A stretch of DNA of 64,000 nucleotides, from positions 1-64,000 of the forward strand of contig NZ_JAGHRB010000003.1 of the NCBI RefSeq assembly GCF_017743995.1, given 5' to 3'. The stretch comes from Ruegeria sp. R13_0 (GTDB taxonomy: Bacteria > Pseudomonadota > Alphaproteobacteria > Rhodobacterales > Rhodobacteraceae). Every line of letters starts with the position of its first letter. Position 1 is the stretch's first letter. Of this stretch, positions 8,846-19,100 are shown piece after piece. The notes below the pieces were generated by a model. The model ran no database searches, was not told the origin of the DNA, and saw nothing but the letters and a program-made list of their open reading frames with translations. Made by a program: the position numbers and the translations under genes.

Positions 8846-8924
8846 TATTTGGGGCGGGAATGGGCAGCCCAAGCGCAACGAATCTTCTAGGGTCGCCGGA
8901 AACACTCTCGAAAAGGGTCGGATC

Positions 8925-9761
8925 ATGGACCGCAAACTCCTCCTCATCATTCTGGACGGCGTCCCGTGGCGTAACTTCCGCCGGTTGTTCGGCAATCTCG
9001 AAGGCTGGGTCGACTGCGGCGAGGCCCGCGTGTGGAAACTCCGCTCGGTCCTGCCATCGACCTCGGCCAGTTGCTATGCCTCGATCCACACCGGTGTGAC
9101 CCCGCAGGAGCATGGTTGCACCGGCAACGGCAATGTCTTCCGCCTAAGCCACAAGGACGTGTTCAGCCAGGTCCGCGAGGCCGGAGGCGTGACCGGAGCC
9201 GTGACGCACAGCTATTGGTCGCAATTTTTCAACCGCCACCCGTTCGACTATGTGCGCGACGTGGAATATGACGAGCCGGACAGCAAGACCATCAATCACG
9301 GGCGGTTCCACAGCATGACCGGCTATGGCAAGGCCAACCAGATGACGCCCTGCGATGTCGATCTGTTTGCCACTCTGACGAACCTGTGCCTGCGCCATGG
9401 GTTGGACTATGGCATCCTGCACACCTGCACCTTGGACAGCATGGGCCATCGCTTCTTCCACGATTGCGAGGAAATGGACCACGCCTGTTTCGTGATGGAT
9501 GAGATGCTGGCCCCTTTCATCCCGAACTGGCGCAAGCTGGGCTATGAGGTCATCGTCACCGCCGATCACGGGCAGGACGAACGCGGTCACCACGGCGGGC
9601 GCAGCCCGTTGCAACAGGAAACCGCGCTCTACTACTTTGGCGATGCAGAAGGCCCAGAGGCCGATACCGTGATCGACCAGCTACAGCTTGCCCCTACCAT
9701 CCTGACCCGTATGGGCGCGCCGCTTGCGGACACGATGAAGGCCAAGCCCTTCCTGAGCTGA
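8925..9761 (+). CDS. Alkaline phosphatase superfamily phosphodiesterase/nucleotide-pyrophosphatase-like enzyme
   Basis: The 278-residue protein has the metal-site layout of the superfamily: Asp11 in ILDGVPW, a probable nucleophile among Ser45-Thr46-Ser47 in LPSTSAS, Asp/His in LDSMGH, and Asp-His in TADHGQDERGHHGG. There is no signal peptide or TM segment, so it should act in the cytosol. ATG at 8925 is preferred over a much longer frame opening inside the ATPase gene, because family similarity begins at MDRKLLLIILDG. It follows the importer by 142 bases across a stem-loop, suggesting it may cleave a phosphoester brought in by that importer; this is inference. The substrate is unknown. Confidence 0.85.
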   Translation: MDRKLLLIILDGVPWRNFRRLFGNLEGWVDCGEARVWKLRSVLPSTSASCYASIHTGVTPQEHGCTGNGNVFRLSHKDVFSQVREAGGVTGAVTHSYWSQFFNRHPFDYVRDVEYDEPDSKTINHGRFHSMTGYGKANQMTPCDVDLFATLTNLCLRHGLDYGILHTCTLDSMGHRFFHDCEEMDHACFVMDEMLAPFIPNWRKLGYEVIVTADHGQDERGHHGGRSPLQQETALYYFGDAEGPEADTVIDQLQLAPTILTRMGAPLADTMKAKPFLS

Positions 9762-9791
9762 TCAAAGCACTTCGCTGCCACATATGGCGGC

Positions 9792-9827
9792 AGGAATGTC
9801 CTGAACTTGGCAGGGCATTCCTTTTCT
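9792..9827 (+). terminator. Intrinsic terminator after the phosphoesterase gene
   Basis: Arms 9792-9803 (AGGAATGTCCTG) and 9811-9822 (CAGGGCATTCCT) pair over 12 positions with one wobble, around a 7-base loop, and are followed by TTTTCTAT. It lies between convergent genes and is oriented for the plus strand. Confidence 0.75.
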
Positions 9828-9846
9828 ATACTGGACCCGATATGGG

Positions 9847-10770
9847 TTAGTCGTAGGACCAGATCCCCTGCCCCAGCGCCTCAATGGCGATGGAAATCCG
9901 TTCAAAACTATCTGCCGCGCGCTTGACCGAGGTTCGGGCGCGCAGATAGCCATGGACGAGGCCGGGTTCGTTGATCCATTCTGCCCGTCCTCCGGCGGAT
10001 TGGATCGCAGCGCAATAATCTGATCCATCATCCCTGAGAGGGTCGCAATCGGCGGTGATGACAACGGTCGGTGGCAAGCTCGAGAAGTCGGTGTCCTGAA
10101 GCGGGGCAAAACTTGGATCACCGCTCGGGGCTGGCCCTCCGCATCTGACGGTTTCGTAGAACTTAATATCCTCAAGCGTCAGCAACGGCGCATGCGCGTG
10201 TTTGATATACGAACCTTTGGACGTGTCGCCGCCCAGCCCGGGGTAGATCAGGACCTGCCCCAAGATGTTCTCTAGCCGACCCCGCGCGTGGTGAGCGACA
10301 GATGCGGCCAGATTGCCCCCTGCACTGTCACCGGCCAGAATCATCGGGTCGCCAAATTCGTCCGCCGCCCAGTTTGTAGCAGTCCAACAGTCCAGAAATT
10401 GCGCCGGATGCACGTGTTCGGGGCACAGGCGGTAGTCTACGGCGACAACTCGGTATCCGGTCTGTGCGCAAATCTCGGCGCAGACATCATCGTGGCTATC
10501 CAGCCCCCCAACGACGAAACCGCCGCCATGGAAATAGACGACGGTTCGTGTCGGTTGCCCCGCGGCATAGATACGGACCGGCACGCCATTGGCAGACAGG
10601 TCCTGCACCTCTACCCCTTCGGGCCGTGGCTGGCGAAAGTCCTGACACATCGCGTCATAGACCTTGCGCTGGTCTTCGATTGACAGATCCACCGCATCGT
10701 CAGGATAGCTTTCCGACGTGCGTCTTATGAACGCCCAAGTTTCCTCATCAATCAGACGTTCATAATCCAT
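9847..10770 (-). CDS. Alpha/beta hydrolase, HSL (family IV) esterase type
   Basis: This 307-residue cytosolic esterase or lipase-like protein has the oxyanion motif HGGG at residues 81-84 and the nucleophile elbow GDSAGG with Ser149. The probable catalytic Asp and His lie in ADCDPLRDDG and LVHGYL. These are the defining features of the hormone-sensitive-lipase family, whose members hydrolyse short acyl esters. It starts 12 bases after the acyl-CoA synthetase stop on the same strand, so the two are probably co-transcribed: the esterase may release a carboxylic acid that the synthetase activates. That link is inference. Confidence 0.9.
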   Translation of the reverse strand: MDYERLIDEETWAFIRRTSESYPDDAVDLSIEDQRKVYDAMCQDFRQPRPEGVEVQDLSANGVPVRIYAAGQPTRTVVYFHGGGFVVGGLDSHDDVCAEICAQTGYRVVAVDYRLCPEHVHPAQFLDCWTATNWAADEFGDPMILAGDSAGGNLAASVAHHARGRLENILGQVLIYPGLGGDTSKGSYIKHAHAPLLTLEDIKFYETVRCGGPAPSGDPSFAPLQDTDFSSLPPTVVITADCDPLRDDGSDYCAAIQSAGGRAEWINEPGLVHGYLRARTSVKRAADSFERISIAIEALGQGIWSYD

Positions 10771-10782
10771 GTTCCCTCCCGG

Positions 10783-12672
10783 TTAGGCTGCCCACTCCCA
10801 CGGCCGGGTGTACGCGCCCAGCACTTTGCTGACATCGTCCTCGGATGTGCCGTTCGCGTCAAGCTGCGCGACAAGGCCACGCTTTTTGTCGTCGATGACC
10901 GAGACGACACGGGCATCAACGCCAGCTTGCTCAAGCGCGCCATTGTAGATCCGGGTGATCGCTTGCTTGCGCAGATCCGGTTTGAACACCTTACCAACCG
11001 CGGTCTTGGGCAATTCGGTCAGGATTGTCATGTGCTTGGGCTGAGCCGCGCGCTCATGGACATGGACCTTACAGAACTCCATCAGCGCCTCTTCGGTGAC
11101 CGAGGCCCCATCGACCAGTTCTACGAATGCGCAAGGCACCTCACCGGAATGGGCGTCGGGCTGACCAATGGCACCTGCGAAGGCCACCGCCTCGTGCCCC
11201 AGCAAGGCCTCTTCGATCTCTGCGGGGTCAATATTGTGGCCGCCACGAATGATCAGGTCCTTGGCGCGACCGGTGATCCAGAGGTACCCGTCCTCATCAA
11301 AGCGACCCAGATCGCCTGTGCGCAGATACTTGTCGTAGTGGTACAGGTTCTCGTTCTTGTCGGTTTCGGTATAGGTATTGCCTGCGAATACACCGGGGTT
11401 TGAAACGCAGATTTCGCCAATCTCATCCACCGCGCATTCCTTTGGACCGTCCGGGCCGTCCTGCAGGATTTTGACATCCGTGTAGGGGAAGGGAATACCG
11501 ATCGAGCCGATCTTTTTCTCTCCATCTACCGGGTTGCACGAGACAAGGCAGGTGGCCTCGGTCAGGCCATAGCCTTCGACGATGGTCACACCTGTTGCCT
11601 CTTCGAACCGCCGGAACAGTTCCACCGGCAGCGGGGCCGAGCCGGAGAACGCCGTTTTCACCGAGGAAATATCAGCATCCACCGGACGCTGCATCTTGGC
11701 CGAGATCGCCGTGGGCACAGTGATGATGAAACTGACCTTCCAGCGTTCGATCAGCTTCCAGAAATTGTCGAACACGCCATCGCCGCGATAGCCCTGAGGT
11801 GTCGGGAAGATCACATGAGCGCCCGAGGACACAGCCGCCATCATGATCACATGCACGGCAAAGACGTGGAACATCGGCAGCGGGCACATGATGACATCGT
11901 TTTCGTCAAACAGCAGCGTATTGCCCAGCCAACCATTGTAGATCAGGCCCGAATATTTGTGCTGCGCCACCTTCGGCATGCCGGTCGTGCCGCCTGTGTG
12001 GAAGTAACAGGCCACCCGGTCCTCGGTGCTGTCTGCGAAGGTCAGGGTTTTGGGCTGCTTGGCCAGTTCCTGATTGAAGTTCTTGTAATCCGCATGTGCG
12101 AGCTTTTCCTTGTCGCCCATTTTAGGGCGCAGGAAGGGCACGATCCAGGATTTCGGCGGCGTCAGATATCGGTTCAGGTCAATCTCGAGAATGGTGTTGA
12201 CCTTGGGTGCATGGCGCACGGCCTCTTCCACCTTCTGAGCCACATCCGTTTTCGGGAAAGATTTGAGCGTGACGACAACCTTGGCACCTGTCTCGCGCAG
12301 GATGGCGGCGATCTGTTCCGGCTCGAGCAGCGGGTTGATCGGATTTACGATGCCTGCGACGGCACCGCCCATCAGGGTCACCAGCGTCTCGTTACAATTG
12401 GGCAGGACGTAGGCCACCACATCGTTTTCGCCGATCCCGAGCGAGCGGAACAGGTTGGCCGCCTGATTGACCTGCCCCAGAAGGTTGGACCATGTCAGCG
12501 TTTCGGCCTTGTCATTGGGACCCGAAAACAGCTGAAAACTGACCGCGTTGTGGTTTGGAAATTTCTCTGCCGTGCGCGATAGCAGCTGGTGGAACGTCAC
12601 CGGCAGATTGCGGTCCTCCCACGTCATTTCCTGTTCAATACGCGCTTTGTCTTCCTTGCCAACAAAGGCCAT
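10783..12672 (-). CDS. Acyl-CoA synthetase, AMP-forming
   Basis: The enzyme activates a carboxylic acid to its CoA thioester through an acyl-adenylate. The 629-residue protein has the ANL-family motifs: phosphate loop HTGGTTGMPKVAQHK, GYGLTEATCLVS, and hinge region YLRTGDLGRFDEDGYLWITG followed by RAKDLIIRGGHNIDPAEIEE. The C-terminal domain has the catalytic Lys in TAVGKVFKPDL. The start at 12672 is preceded by GGGAGGAG, and the longer frame lacks such a site. Acyl chain length is not evident; the size fits FadD-like or medium-chain enzymes. It is the first gene of a two-gene operon with the esterase. Confidence 0.92.
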   Translation of the reverse strand: MAFVGKEDKARIEQEMTWEDRNLPVTFHQLLSRTAEKFPNHNAVSFQLFSGPNDKAETLTWSNLLGQVNQAANLFRSLGIGENDVVAYVLPNCNETLVTLMGGAVAGIVNPINPLLEPEQIAAILRETGAKVVVTLKSFPKTDVAQKVEEAVRHAPKVNTILEIDLNRYLTPPKSWIVPFLRPKMGDKEKLAHADYKNFNQELAKQPKTLTFADSTEDRVACYFHTGGTTGMPKVAQHKYSGLIYNGWLGNTLLFDENDVIMCPLPMFHVFAVHVIMMAAVSSGAHVIFPTPQGYRGDGVFDNFWKLIERWKVSFIITVPTAISAKMQRPVDADISSVKTAFSGSAPLPVELFRRFEEATGVTIVEGYGLTEATCLVSCNPVDGEKKIGSIGIPFPYTDVKILQDGPDGPKECAVDEIGEICVSNPGVFAGNTYTETDKNENLYHYDKYLRTGDLGRFDEDGYLWITGRAKDLIIRGGHNIDPAEIEEALLGHEAVAFAGAIGQPDAHSGEVPCAFVELVDGASVTEEALMEFCKVHVHERAAQPKHMTILTELPKTAVGKVFKPDLRKQAITRIYNGALEQAGVDARVVSVIDDKKRGLVAQLDANGTSEDDVSKVLGAYTRPWEWAA

Positions 12673-12832
12673 GTGGCTCCTCCCATTTTTGTAACCTCCC
12701 GCGCGCCACACGCGGAGTGATCTTATCTCAGATGGGATCACAACCTTGGCGGCGCAAGCAAGGGCTTAGCGAGGGAAAAATACAAAATGTAGAATGACGC
12801 TGCGGCGAAACAGCGGTTGCCCAAAGGTCAAT

Positions 12833-14650
12833 TTACTCTGCTGCGACGCCGTCAGTGAACTGAAGACGGGCCAAACGCGCATAAAGGCCCCCTTGCGCCA
12901 CCAGATCGTCATGGGTGCCTTGGGCGACGATGCGACCGGCCTCCAGCACTACAATGCGATCTGCCTTTTTCACTGTTGCCAGCCGGTGCGCCACGATCAG
13001 TGTCGTGCGCCCGGCGCGCATCTGATCAACCGCGCCCTGAACGGCCCGCTCGCTTTCCGCATCCAGCGCCGAGGTCGCCTCGTCCAGCAACAGAACCGGC
13101 GCATCCCGCAAAATGGCGCGGGCAATGGCGATCCGCTGTTTCTGACCGCCGGACAGCATCACTCCCCGTTCGCCGACGAAACTGTCATAGCCTTCCGGGA
13201 GTGCCGCGATGAACTCATGCGCGGCAGCGGCCCGTGCCGCGGCCTCGACCTCGGCGTCCGAAGCATCTAGACGGCCAAAGCGGATATTGTCACGGGCCGA
13301 GGCGGCAAAGATCACCGGATCCTGCGGGACTAGAGCCATATGCTGGCGGAAATCTGCCCGGTTCAGGTTTTGCAGATCCATCCCATCCAGCATCACGCGC
13401 CCCGAGTTCGGGTCGTAGAACCGCTGGAGCAGCTGAACCACCGTTGTTTTTCCTGCGCCCGAGGGGCCAACGAAGGCAACCGTCTCGCCGGGATTGACCT
13501 GCAGACTGAGCTTGTCCAGCGCCACCACATCGGGCCGCGCAGGATAGCGGAAGGTGACCTCTTCGAACTTGATCTCTCCGCGCACCGGTTGCGGCAACGG
13601 TTTTGCTTGAGACGGGTCGATCACCGTGTCTTCGGCATTCAGCAGCTCAACCAACCGTTCAGTGGCCCCTGCAGCACGCTGAAGTTCGCTCCAGATCTCG
13701 GACAAGGCAGCGACGGAGCCTGCCATGATGACCGAGTAGATGACGAACTGGATCAAAACCCCTTCGGTCATGACTCCATTGCGCACGTCATTGGCCCCCA
13801 TCCACAGCACTCCAACGATGCCTGAGAAGACCAGAAAGATTACGATGACCGTCAGAATGGCCCGCGTCTGAATACGCCGAAGCGAAACAACATAGGAGGT
13901 CTCGGTCATGTCGCCGAATTGCTGGCGGCTTGCGCGTTCGTGGGTGAAAGCCTGCACGGTCTGGACCGCCCCCAGCGCCTCGCCCGCGTTGCCCGATGAG
14001 GCCGCGATCCAGTCTTGATTCTCGCGACTGATTGCGCGCAGCCTGCGCCCCAGCACCAGGATAGGCACCACAACCACCGGGATCAGCAGCAGAACCAGCG
14101 CTGTCAGCTTGGCCGAGGTCAACAGCATCAGCACCAACCCTCCGACGAACATCAGCAGGTTGCGCAGGGCAATCGAGACAGATGACCCGATCACCGATTG
14201 AATCAGCGTCGTGTCGGTGGTGATCCGGCTGAGGACCTCTCCGGTCATGATGCGTTCGTAGAACTCGGGGCTCATGCCAATCACACGGTCAAAGACGGCC
14301 TTGCGGATATCGGCGACCACGCGTTCGCCCAGACGGGTAACAAGCGCGTAGCGGATGCCTGTGCCCACGGCGAGAATACCGGCAATGCCCAGCGCGGCCA
14401 GGAAGTACCAATCCAGCAGCTCTCCGTCCTGAATGCGGAAGTTGTCCACCACGCGACGCACGGCCAAGGGCAAGGTCAGCGTCATGCCAGCCGTCAGGAC
14501 CAGCGCCAGTGTCGCCCCCAGCATCAGCAGGCGATACGGCTTCATGAACGGCCAAAGCGACGCCAAGACGCCCAGCTTTTTTGAGCCTGCTCTTTCTTCG
14601 CTGGCGCCCGGCGCGGATGCGGTGGTCGTGCTGGCTGTCTGTCTCGCCAT
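12833..14650 (-). CDS. ABC exporter half-transporter, MsbA/BmrA-like (TM domain plus ATPase)
   Basis: The 605-residue protein has a six-TM exporter domain (about residues 25-320) followed by an ABC ATPase domain with Walker A GPSGAGKTT, signature LSGGQKQR and Walker B VLLLDEATSALD. It should dimerise in the inner membrane and export a lipid, drug or other hydrophobic compound; MsbA-like lipid A transport cannot be distinguished from drug export here. ATG at 14650, with AAGGG upstream, is preferred over a TTG 21 bases earlier. It is monocistronic as far as can be seen, just downstream of tRNA-Gly on the same strand. Confidence 0.9.
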   Translation of the reverse strand: MARQTASTTTASAPGASEERAGSKKLGVLASLWPFMKPYRLLMLGATLALVLTAGMTLTLPLAVRRVVDNFRIQDGELLDWYFLAALGIAGILAVGTGIRYALVTRLGERVVADIRKAVFDRVIGMSPEFYERIMTGEVLSRITTDTTLIQSVIGSSVSIALRNLLMFVGGLVLMLLTSAKLTALVLLLIPVVVVPILVLGRRLRAISRENQDWIAASSGNAGEALGAVQTVQAFTHERASRQQFGDMTETSYVVSLRRIQTRAILTVIVIFLVFSGIVGVLWMGANDVRNGVMTEGVLIQFVIYSVIMAGSVAALSEIWSELQRAAGATERLVELLNAEDTVIDPSQAKPLPQPVRGEIKFEEVTFRYPARPDVVALDKLSLQVNPGETVAFVGPSGAGKTTVVQLLQRFYDPNSGRVMLDGMDLQNLNRADFRQHMALVPQDPVIFAASARDNIRFGRLDASDAEVEAAARAAAAHEFIAALPEGYDSFVGERGVMLSGGQKQRIAIARAILRDAPVLLLDEATSALDAESERAVQGAVDQMRAGRTTLIVAHRLATVKKADRIVVLEAGRIVAQGTHDDLVAQGGLYARLARLQFTDGVAAE

Positions 14651-14773
14651 GTGCGGCCCTTGTTTCTTCAATGCTGAGTTGCTGTTTCTTGGCGATACTG
14701 GCCCGCAGGGTCAAGGCCGCGCGCAAAATGCCCAAAGGACCGGGCCATTTGACGCAGAGATGTAGGGCTGAGT

Positions 14774-14847
14774 TGGAGCGGGTAGACGGAATCGAACCGA
14801 CATAGCCTGCTTGGAAGGCAGGGGCTTTACCATTAAGCTATACCCGC
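14774..14847 (-). tRNA. tRNA-Gly (anticodon TCC)
   Basis: Read on the minus strand, the 7-bp acceptor stem GCGGGTA/TACCCGC encloses a T-arm with GGTTCGATTCC and an anticodon arm CCTGC-CTTCCAA-GCAGG, whose 7-base loop gives anticodon TCC. The discriminator base is T and the 3' CCA is encoded (14774-14776). The D-arm region AGCTTAATGGTAAAGC has the conserved GG. Confidence 0.96.
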
Positions 14848-14860
14848 TCAGCGTTTGGGT

Positions 14861-14889
14861 TGAGTAATCCAAGCATCTGGGGGCGTCAA
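14861..14889 (-). promoter_or_regulatory. Sigma-70-like promoter for tRNA-Gly
   Basis: On the minus strand TTGACG (14884-14889) is followed after 17 bases by TACTCA (14861-14866), 13 bases before the mature tRNA 5' end. Good -35 match, optimal spacing and position; the -10 is moderate. Confidence 0.6.
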
Positions 14890-14933
14890 GAACCGAAATC
14901 ACGCCGGGCGTGCATTTCCTTGGGGCGGCTTTG

Positions 14934-15500
14934 TCAGATATCCTCGCCCGGCGGCTCGAGCGCGCCGCCGGGTTCCAGCAAGGCTCGCTCGGATAGCCAT
15001 GGGTTCAGCTCAAGGGCCGCAGTCAGGGCGGTGCGGGCCTCATCCAACCGCCGCAGACCCAATAACGTCAAAGCACGGCCGCTCATGGCCGCGATGTGAT
15101 TTGGGGATAGCTCGAGTGCCCGATCCAGATCAACCAAAGCTGAGGGGAAGTCTTGCCGCAGGAAATTGACGAAGGCACGTTGGTTGTACCCTTCGGCATA
15201 GTCCGGGCAGTAGACCACCAGCGCGTCCAGCTCCTGCAAAGCGCCCAGAAGATCCGATGCCTCGCGCCGCGCCATGCCACGATCCAACAGCGTCTGAGCG
15301 CGCAGATCGGGGGCGTCGGTCCATAACTCCCACATCTGGTTGGAGATCCCGCGCGCCTCAGACTGCGACTCGGCCTGCTGAATTTGTGCAATCAGCGCGC
15401 CCATTCCTTCCGAATGGTCCGGTGCAGACGGGCAGGATTGCGCCAAAGCGGGAGTTATGAGCCAAAGGGCAATGACAGGGCCTATGAACGTGCGGGTCAT
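14934..15500 (-). CDS. Secreted TPR-repeat protein
   Basis: This 188-residue protein has a signal peptide (hydrophobic IGPVIALWLITPALA, cleavage near residue 20) and two to three tetratricopeptide-like repeats in its second half (for example DFPSALVDLDRALELSPNHI, then RLDEARTALTAALELNP). It is predicted to be periplasmic and to mediate protein-protein contacts; no enzyme domain is visible. It lies upstream of tRNA-Gly, and its start is 30 bases downstream of the putR stop on the same strand. Confidence 0.85.
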   Translation of the reverse strand: MTRTFIGPVIALWLITPALAQSCPSAPDHSEGMGALIAQIQQAESQSEARGISNQMWELWTDAPDLRAQTLLDRGMARREASDLLGALQELDALVVYCPDYAEGYNQRAFVNFLRQDFPSALVDLDRALELSPNHIAAMSGRALTLLGLRRLDEARTALTAALELNPWLSERALLEPGGALEPPGEDI

Positions 15501-15530
15501 AGACCAAGTGTGACGCGCAATCCGCTTTGG

Positions 15531-16025
15531 TCAAGTTTCGCGGTCGAGGCCGCCCAGCAAACCGGTTTCCTTCACCGCCTCCATCGCAACAAAGGTCGAG
15601 GTGTTGGCGACATGCGGCAGGGATGAGATCTTCTCGGCCAGCACCGCGCGATATTCCGACATCGACCCGGTGCGCACCTTCAGCAGATAGTCGAAATTGG
15701 ACGCGATCATATGGGCTTGTTCGATCTCGGCGATCTTGCGAACAGCGGCATTGAACTCGGCCAGCGCTTTTTCCCGCGTGTCGGTCATGCGCACCTCGAC
15801 AAAGGCCACGTGATCCAGCCCCAACCGGATCGGATCCAGCATCGCCCGGTATCCCGTGATCACGCCGTCGGCCTCAAGCCGCTTCAACCGCGCCTGAGTC
15901 GGCGATTTCGACAACCCGATCCGCCGCGCCAGATCCGCGACCGAGATGCGCCCGTCTTCGGCCAGAGCCTGCAGAATCGCGCGATCAAAGCGGTCGAGGT
16001 TTGGAAAGTCCATTTGCATCGCCAT
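15531..16025 (-). CDS. putR: Lrp/AsnC-family regulator, probable PutR
   Basis: This 164-residue Lrp-type regulator has an N-terminal helix-turn-helix (ILQALAEDGRISVADLARRI then SKSPTQARLKRLE) and a C-terminal RAM ligand-binding domain. It is divergent from putA, the arrangement in which PutR activates proline catabolism in response to proline in alphaproteobacteria; this also fits the absence of a DNA-binding domain in the PutA here. Three ATGs are possible (16025, 16019, 16013) and none has a strong ribosome site. The 97-base gap to putA should hold the shared operator. Confidence 0.88.
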   Translation of the reverse strand: MAMQMDFPNLDRFDRAILQALAEDGRISVADLARRIGLSKSPTQARLKRLEADGVITGYRAMLDPIRLGLDHVAFVEVRMTDTREKALAEFNAAVRKIAEIEQAHMIASNFDYLLKVRTGSMSEYRAVLAEKISSLPHVANTSTFVAMEAVKETGLLGGLDRET

Positions 16026-16122
16026 ACCGTAAGAAATCAGTTTATTTGACCTCTGTATGGCAAAACTCGGTCCGTTGTCCCGGAAAATTGCGTGTACACT
16101 GACTAAAACGCCCGGAGGAACC

Positions 16123-19100
16123 ATGTCTCACAGCCTGCGCACATCCATCGACACCTACGCCTATGCCGATCAATCGACCGTTCTGCAGGCATTGACCGAC
16201 CAGGCCGCCCTGTCGGAAGCGGACCGTAGCGCCATCTGCGATGCGGCGGCCCAGCTGGTCCGCGATATCCGGTCCAGCACATCGCCCGGAATGATGGAGG
16301 TGTTTCTGGCTGAATACGGCCTGTCCACCGACGAAGGTGTGGCGCTGATGTGCCTGGCCGAGGCGCTGCTGCGGGTGCCCGATGCAGACACGATTGATGC
16401 GCTGATCGAAGACAAGATCGCGCCCTCGGACTGGGGTAAACATTTGGGACAGTCCTCATCCTCGCTGGTCAACGCCTCGACCTGGGCCTTGATGCTGACC
16501 GGCAAGGTGTTGGATGAGGGCAAAGCCTCTCCCGTCAGTGCCCTGCGCGGGGCGATCAAAAGGCTGGGTGAGCCGGTCATCCGCACCGCCGTGGGACGCG
16601 CGATGAAAGAGATGGGGCGTCAGTTCGTTCTGGGCGAGACCATTCAATCGGCCATGGATCGCGCCAGCGGGATGGAGGCCAAGGGCTACACCTACTCCTA
16701 CGATATGCTGGGCGAAGCGGCCCGGACCGAGGCCGACGCCGCCCGCTATCACCTGTCCTATTCTCGCGCCATCGCCGCCATTGCCGGGGCGTGTACCCAT
16801 GAAGATATCCGCGCCAATCCCGGCATATCGGTCAAGCTGTCTGCCCTGCATCCGCGCTATGAACTGGCGCAAGAGGCGCGGGTCATGGATGAGCTTGTCC
16901 CCCGCCTACGCGCGCTGGCCTTGCTGGCCAAGGCGGCCGGTATGGGCCTGAATGTGGATGCTGAGGAGGCCGACCGGCTGTCCCTGTCGCTGCAAGTGAT
17001 CGAGGAGGTGATGGCCGAGCCCGCCTTGGCCGGTTGGGATGGGTTCGGCATCGTCGTGCAGGCTTACGGCCCGCGCGCCGGGCTGGTTCTGGATACGCTT
17101 TACGACATGGCTCAACGCCATGATCGCAAGCTGATGGTGCGGCTGGTCAAAGGCGCCTATTGGGATACGGAGATCAAGCGCGCGCAGGTCGAAGGGGTCG
17201 ATGGCTTCCCCGTTTTCACCCACAAGGCTGCAACGGATGTGTCCTATATCGCCAATGCCCGCAAGCTGTTGGGTATGACCGACCGGATCTATCCGCAATT
17301 TGCCACGCACAACGCCCACACCGTCAGCGCGATCTTGCATATGGCCGAGGGGCAGCCGTTCGAGTTCCAGCGCCTGCACGGGATGGGCGAAACGCTGCAC
17401 GGGCTGGTTCTGGACACGCACAAAACCCGCTGCCGCATCTACGCGCCGGTCGGGGCGCATCGCGATTTGCTGGCCTATCTGGTCCGGCGTCTGTTGGAGA
17501 ACGGTGCGAACTCATCCTTCGTGAACCAGATTGTGGATGAGGCCGTCCCACCCGAAGAGGTCGCCACTGATCCGTTCACCGCGATTGAGACACCGCCCGC
17601 GCCTCTGCCCACCGGGCCAGAGCTGTTTTTGCCCGAGCGTCCCAACTCCAAGGGCTTTGATCTGCACCACACACCGACGCTGGACCAGATCGACGCAGCG
17701 CGGGATCGGTTCCAAGCAACTGATTGGCGCGCGGAGCCTTTGCTGTCCGAGGACGCGAAACCCATGGCTGAAGAGCCGGTGATTAACCCGGCCAAACCAC
17801 AGGACAAGCCCGGCACAGTTGCGGCGACCAGTACTGCCGATGTGGAGCTTGCCCTGGCCTCGGCCAGCCCATGGCAAGCCCCGGCAGAGCAACGCGCCAA
17901 AGCTCTGAACGCAGCCGCCGATCTGTATGAGGCTCATTTCGGTGAGCTCTTCGCCCTTCTGGCACGCGAGGCGGGGAAATCTCTGCCCGACGCGGTTGCC
18001 GAGTTGCGCGAAGCGGTAGATTTCCTGCGCTACTACGCGGCGAATATTCCCGATGCCAAACCGGCCGGGATTTTCACCTGTATCAGCCCGTGGAACTTCC
18101 CCCTCGCGATTTTCACCGGACAGATTTCGGCGGCTTTGGCAACCGGCAACGCCGTCCTCGCCAAACCCGCGCCGCAGACGCCTCTGATCGCGCACCGAGC
18201 GGTGCAGCTGTTGCACGAGGCCGGAGTTCCTCGCGATGTACTACAATTACTGCCCGGCGGACCGGAGGTCGGGGCGGCGCTGACCTCGGACGCGCGCGTC
18301 TCGGGCGTGGCGTTCACCGGATCGACGGCGACAGCATTGAAAATCCGCTCGGCCATGGCGCAGAACATGCGGCCCGGTACGCCGCTCATCGCTGAGACGG
18401 GCGGTTTGAACGCGATGATCGTGGACAGTACGGCGCTGCCGGAACAGGCGGTGCAGTCCATCATCGAAAGCGCGTTTCAATCAGCTGGTCAGCGTTGCTC
18501 GGCCCTGCGCTGTCTCTATCTGCAAGAGGATATTGCCGAGGATGTTTTGACCATGCTCAAAGGCGCGATGGAGGCGCTGCAGGTCGGCGATCCGTGGCTG
18601 ATCTCAACCGATTGCGGGCCAGTAATTGACGAAGCCGCGCGTCAGGGAATCGCGGACCATGTCGCGAAAGCCCGTTCAGAAGGCCGGGTTCTGAAAGAAC
18701 TCAACACGCCGCCCGAGGGGACATTCATTGCCCCCACCCTGATCGAAATTGGCGGCATCGCCGATCTGGAACGCGAGATTTTCGGCCCGGTTCTGCATGT
18801 CGCCCGATTCAAAGCGCAAGAGATCGACGCGGTGATAGCCGACATCAACGCCACCGGCTACGGGCTGACCTTCGGCCTGCACACCCGCATCGACGACCGT
18901 GTCCAGCATGTGACCGAGGCGATCCATGCAGGCAATGTTTATGTGAACCGCAACCAGATCGGCGCCATCGTGGGATCTCAGCCCTTCGGAGGTGAGGGGC
19001 TTTCAGGCACTGGTCCCAAAGCGGGTGGGCCGAACTACATGGCCCGGTTCTGCGCTCCGGATCGTCAGAGCACCTCAGAGACATGGCAGGCAACTGCGGA

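Noticed and set aside
8646-8924. A 93-codon N-terminal extension of the phosphoesterase
   Set aside because: It overlaps the ABC ATPase gene and a stem-loop and shows no domain; the family start is at 8925.
12673-12832. A possible small gene between the acyl-CoA synthetase and the MsbA-like gene
   Set aside because: Only short frames with no ribosome site or composition signal; treated as the upstream region of the synthetase.
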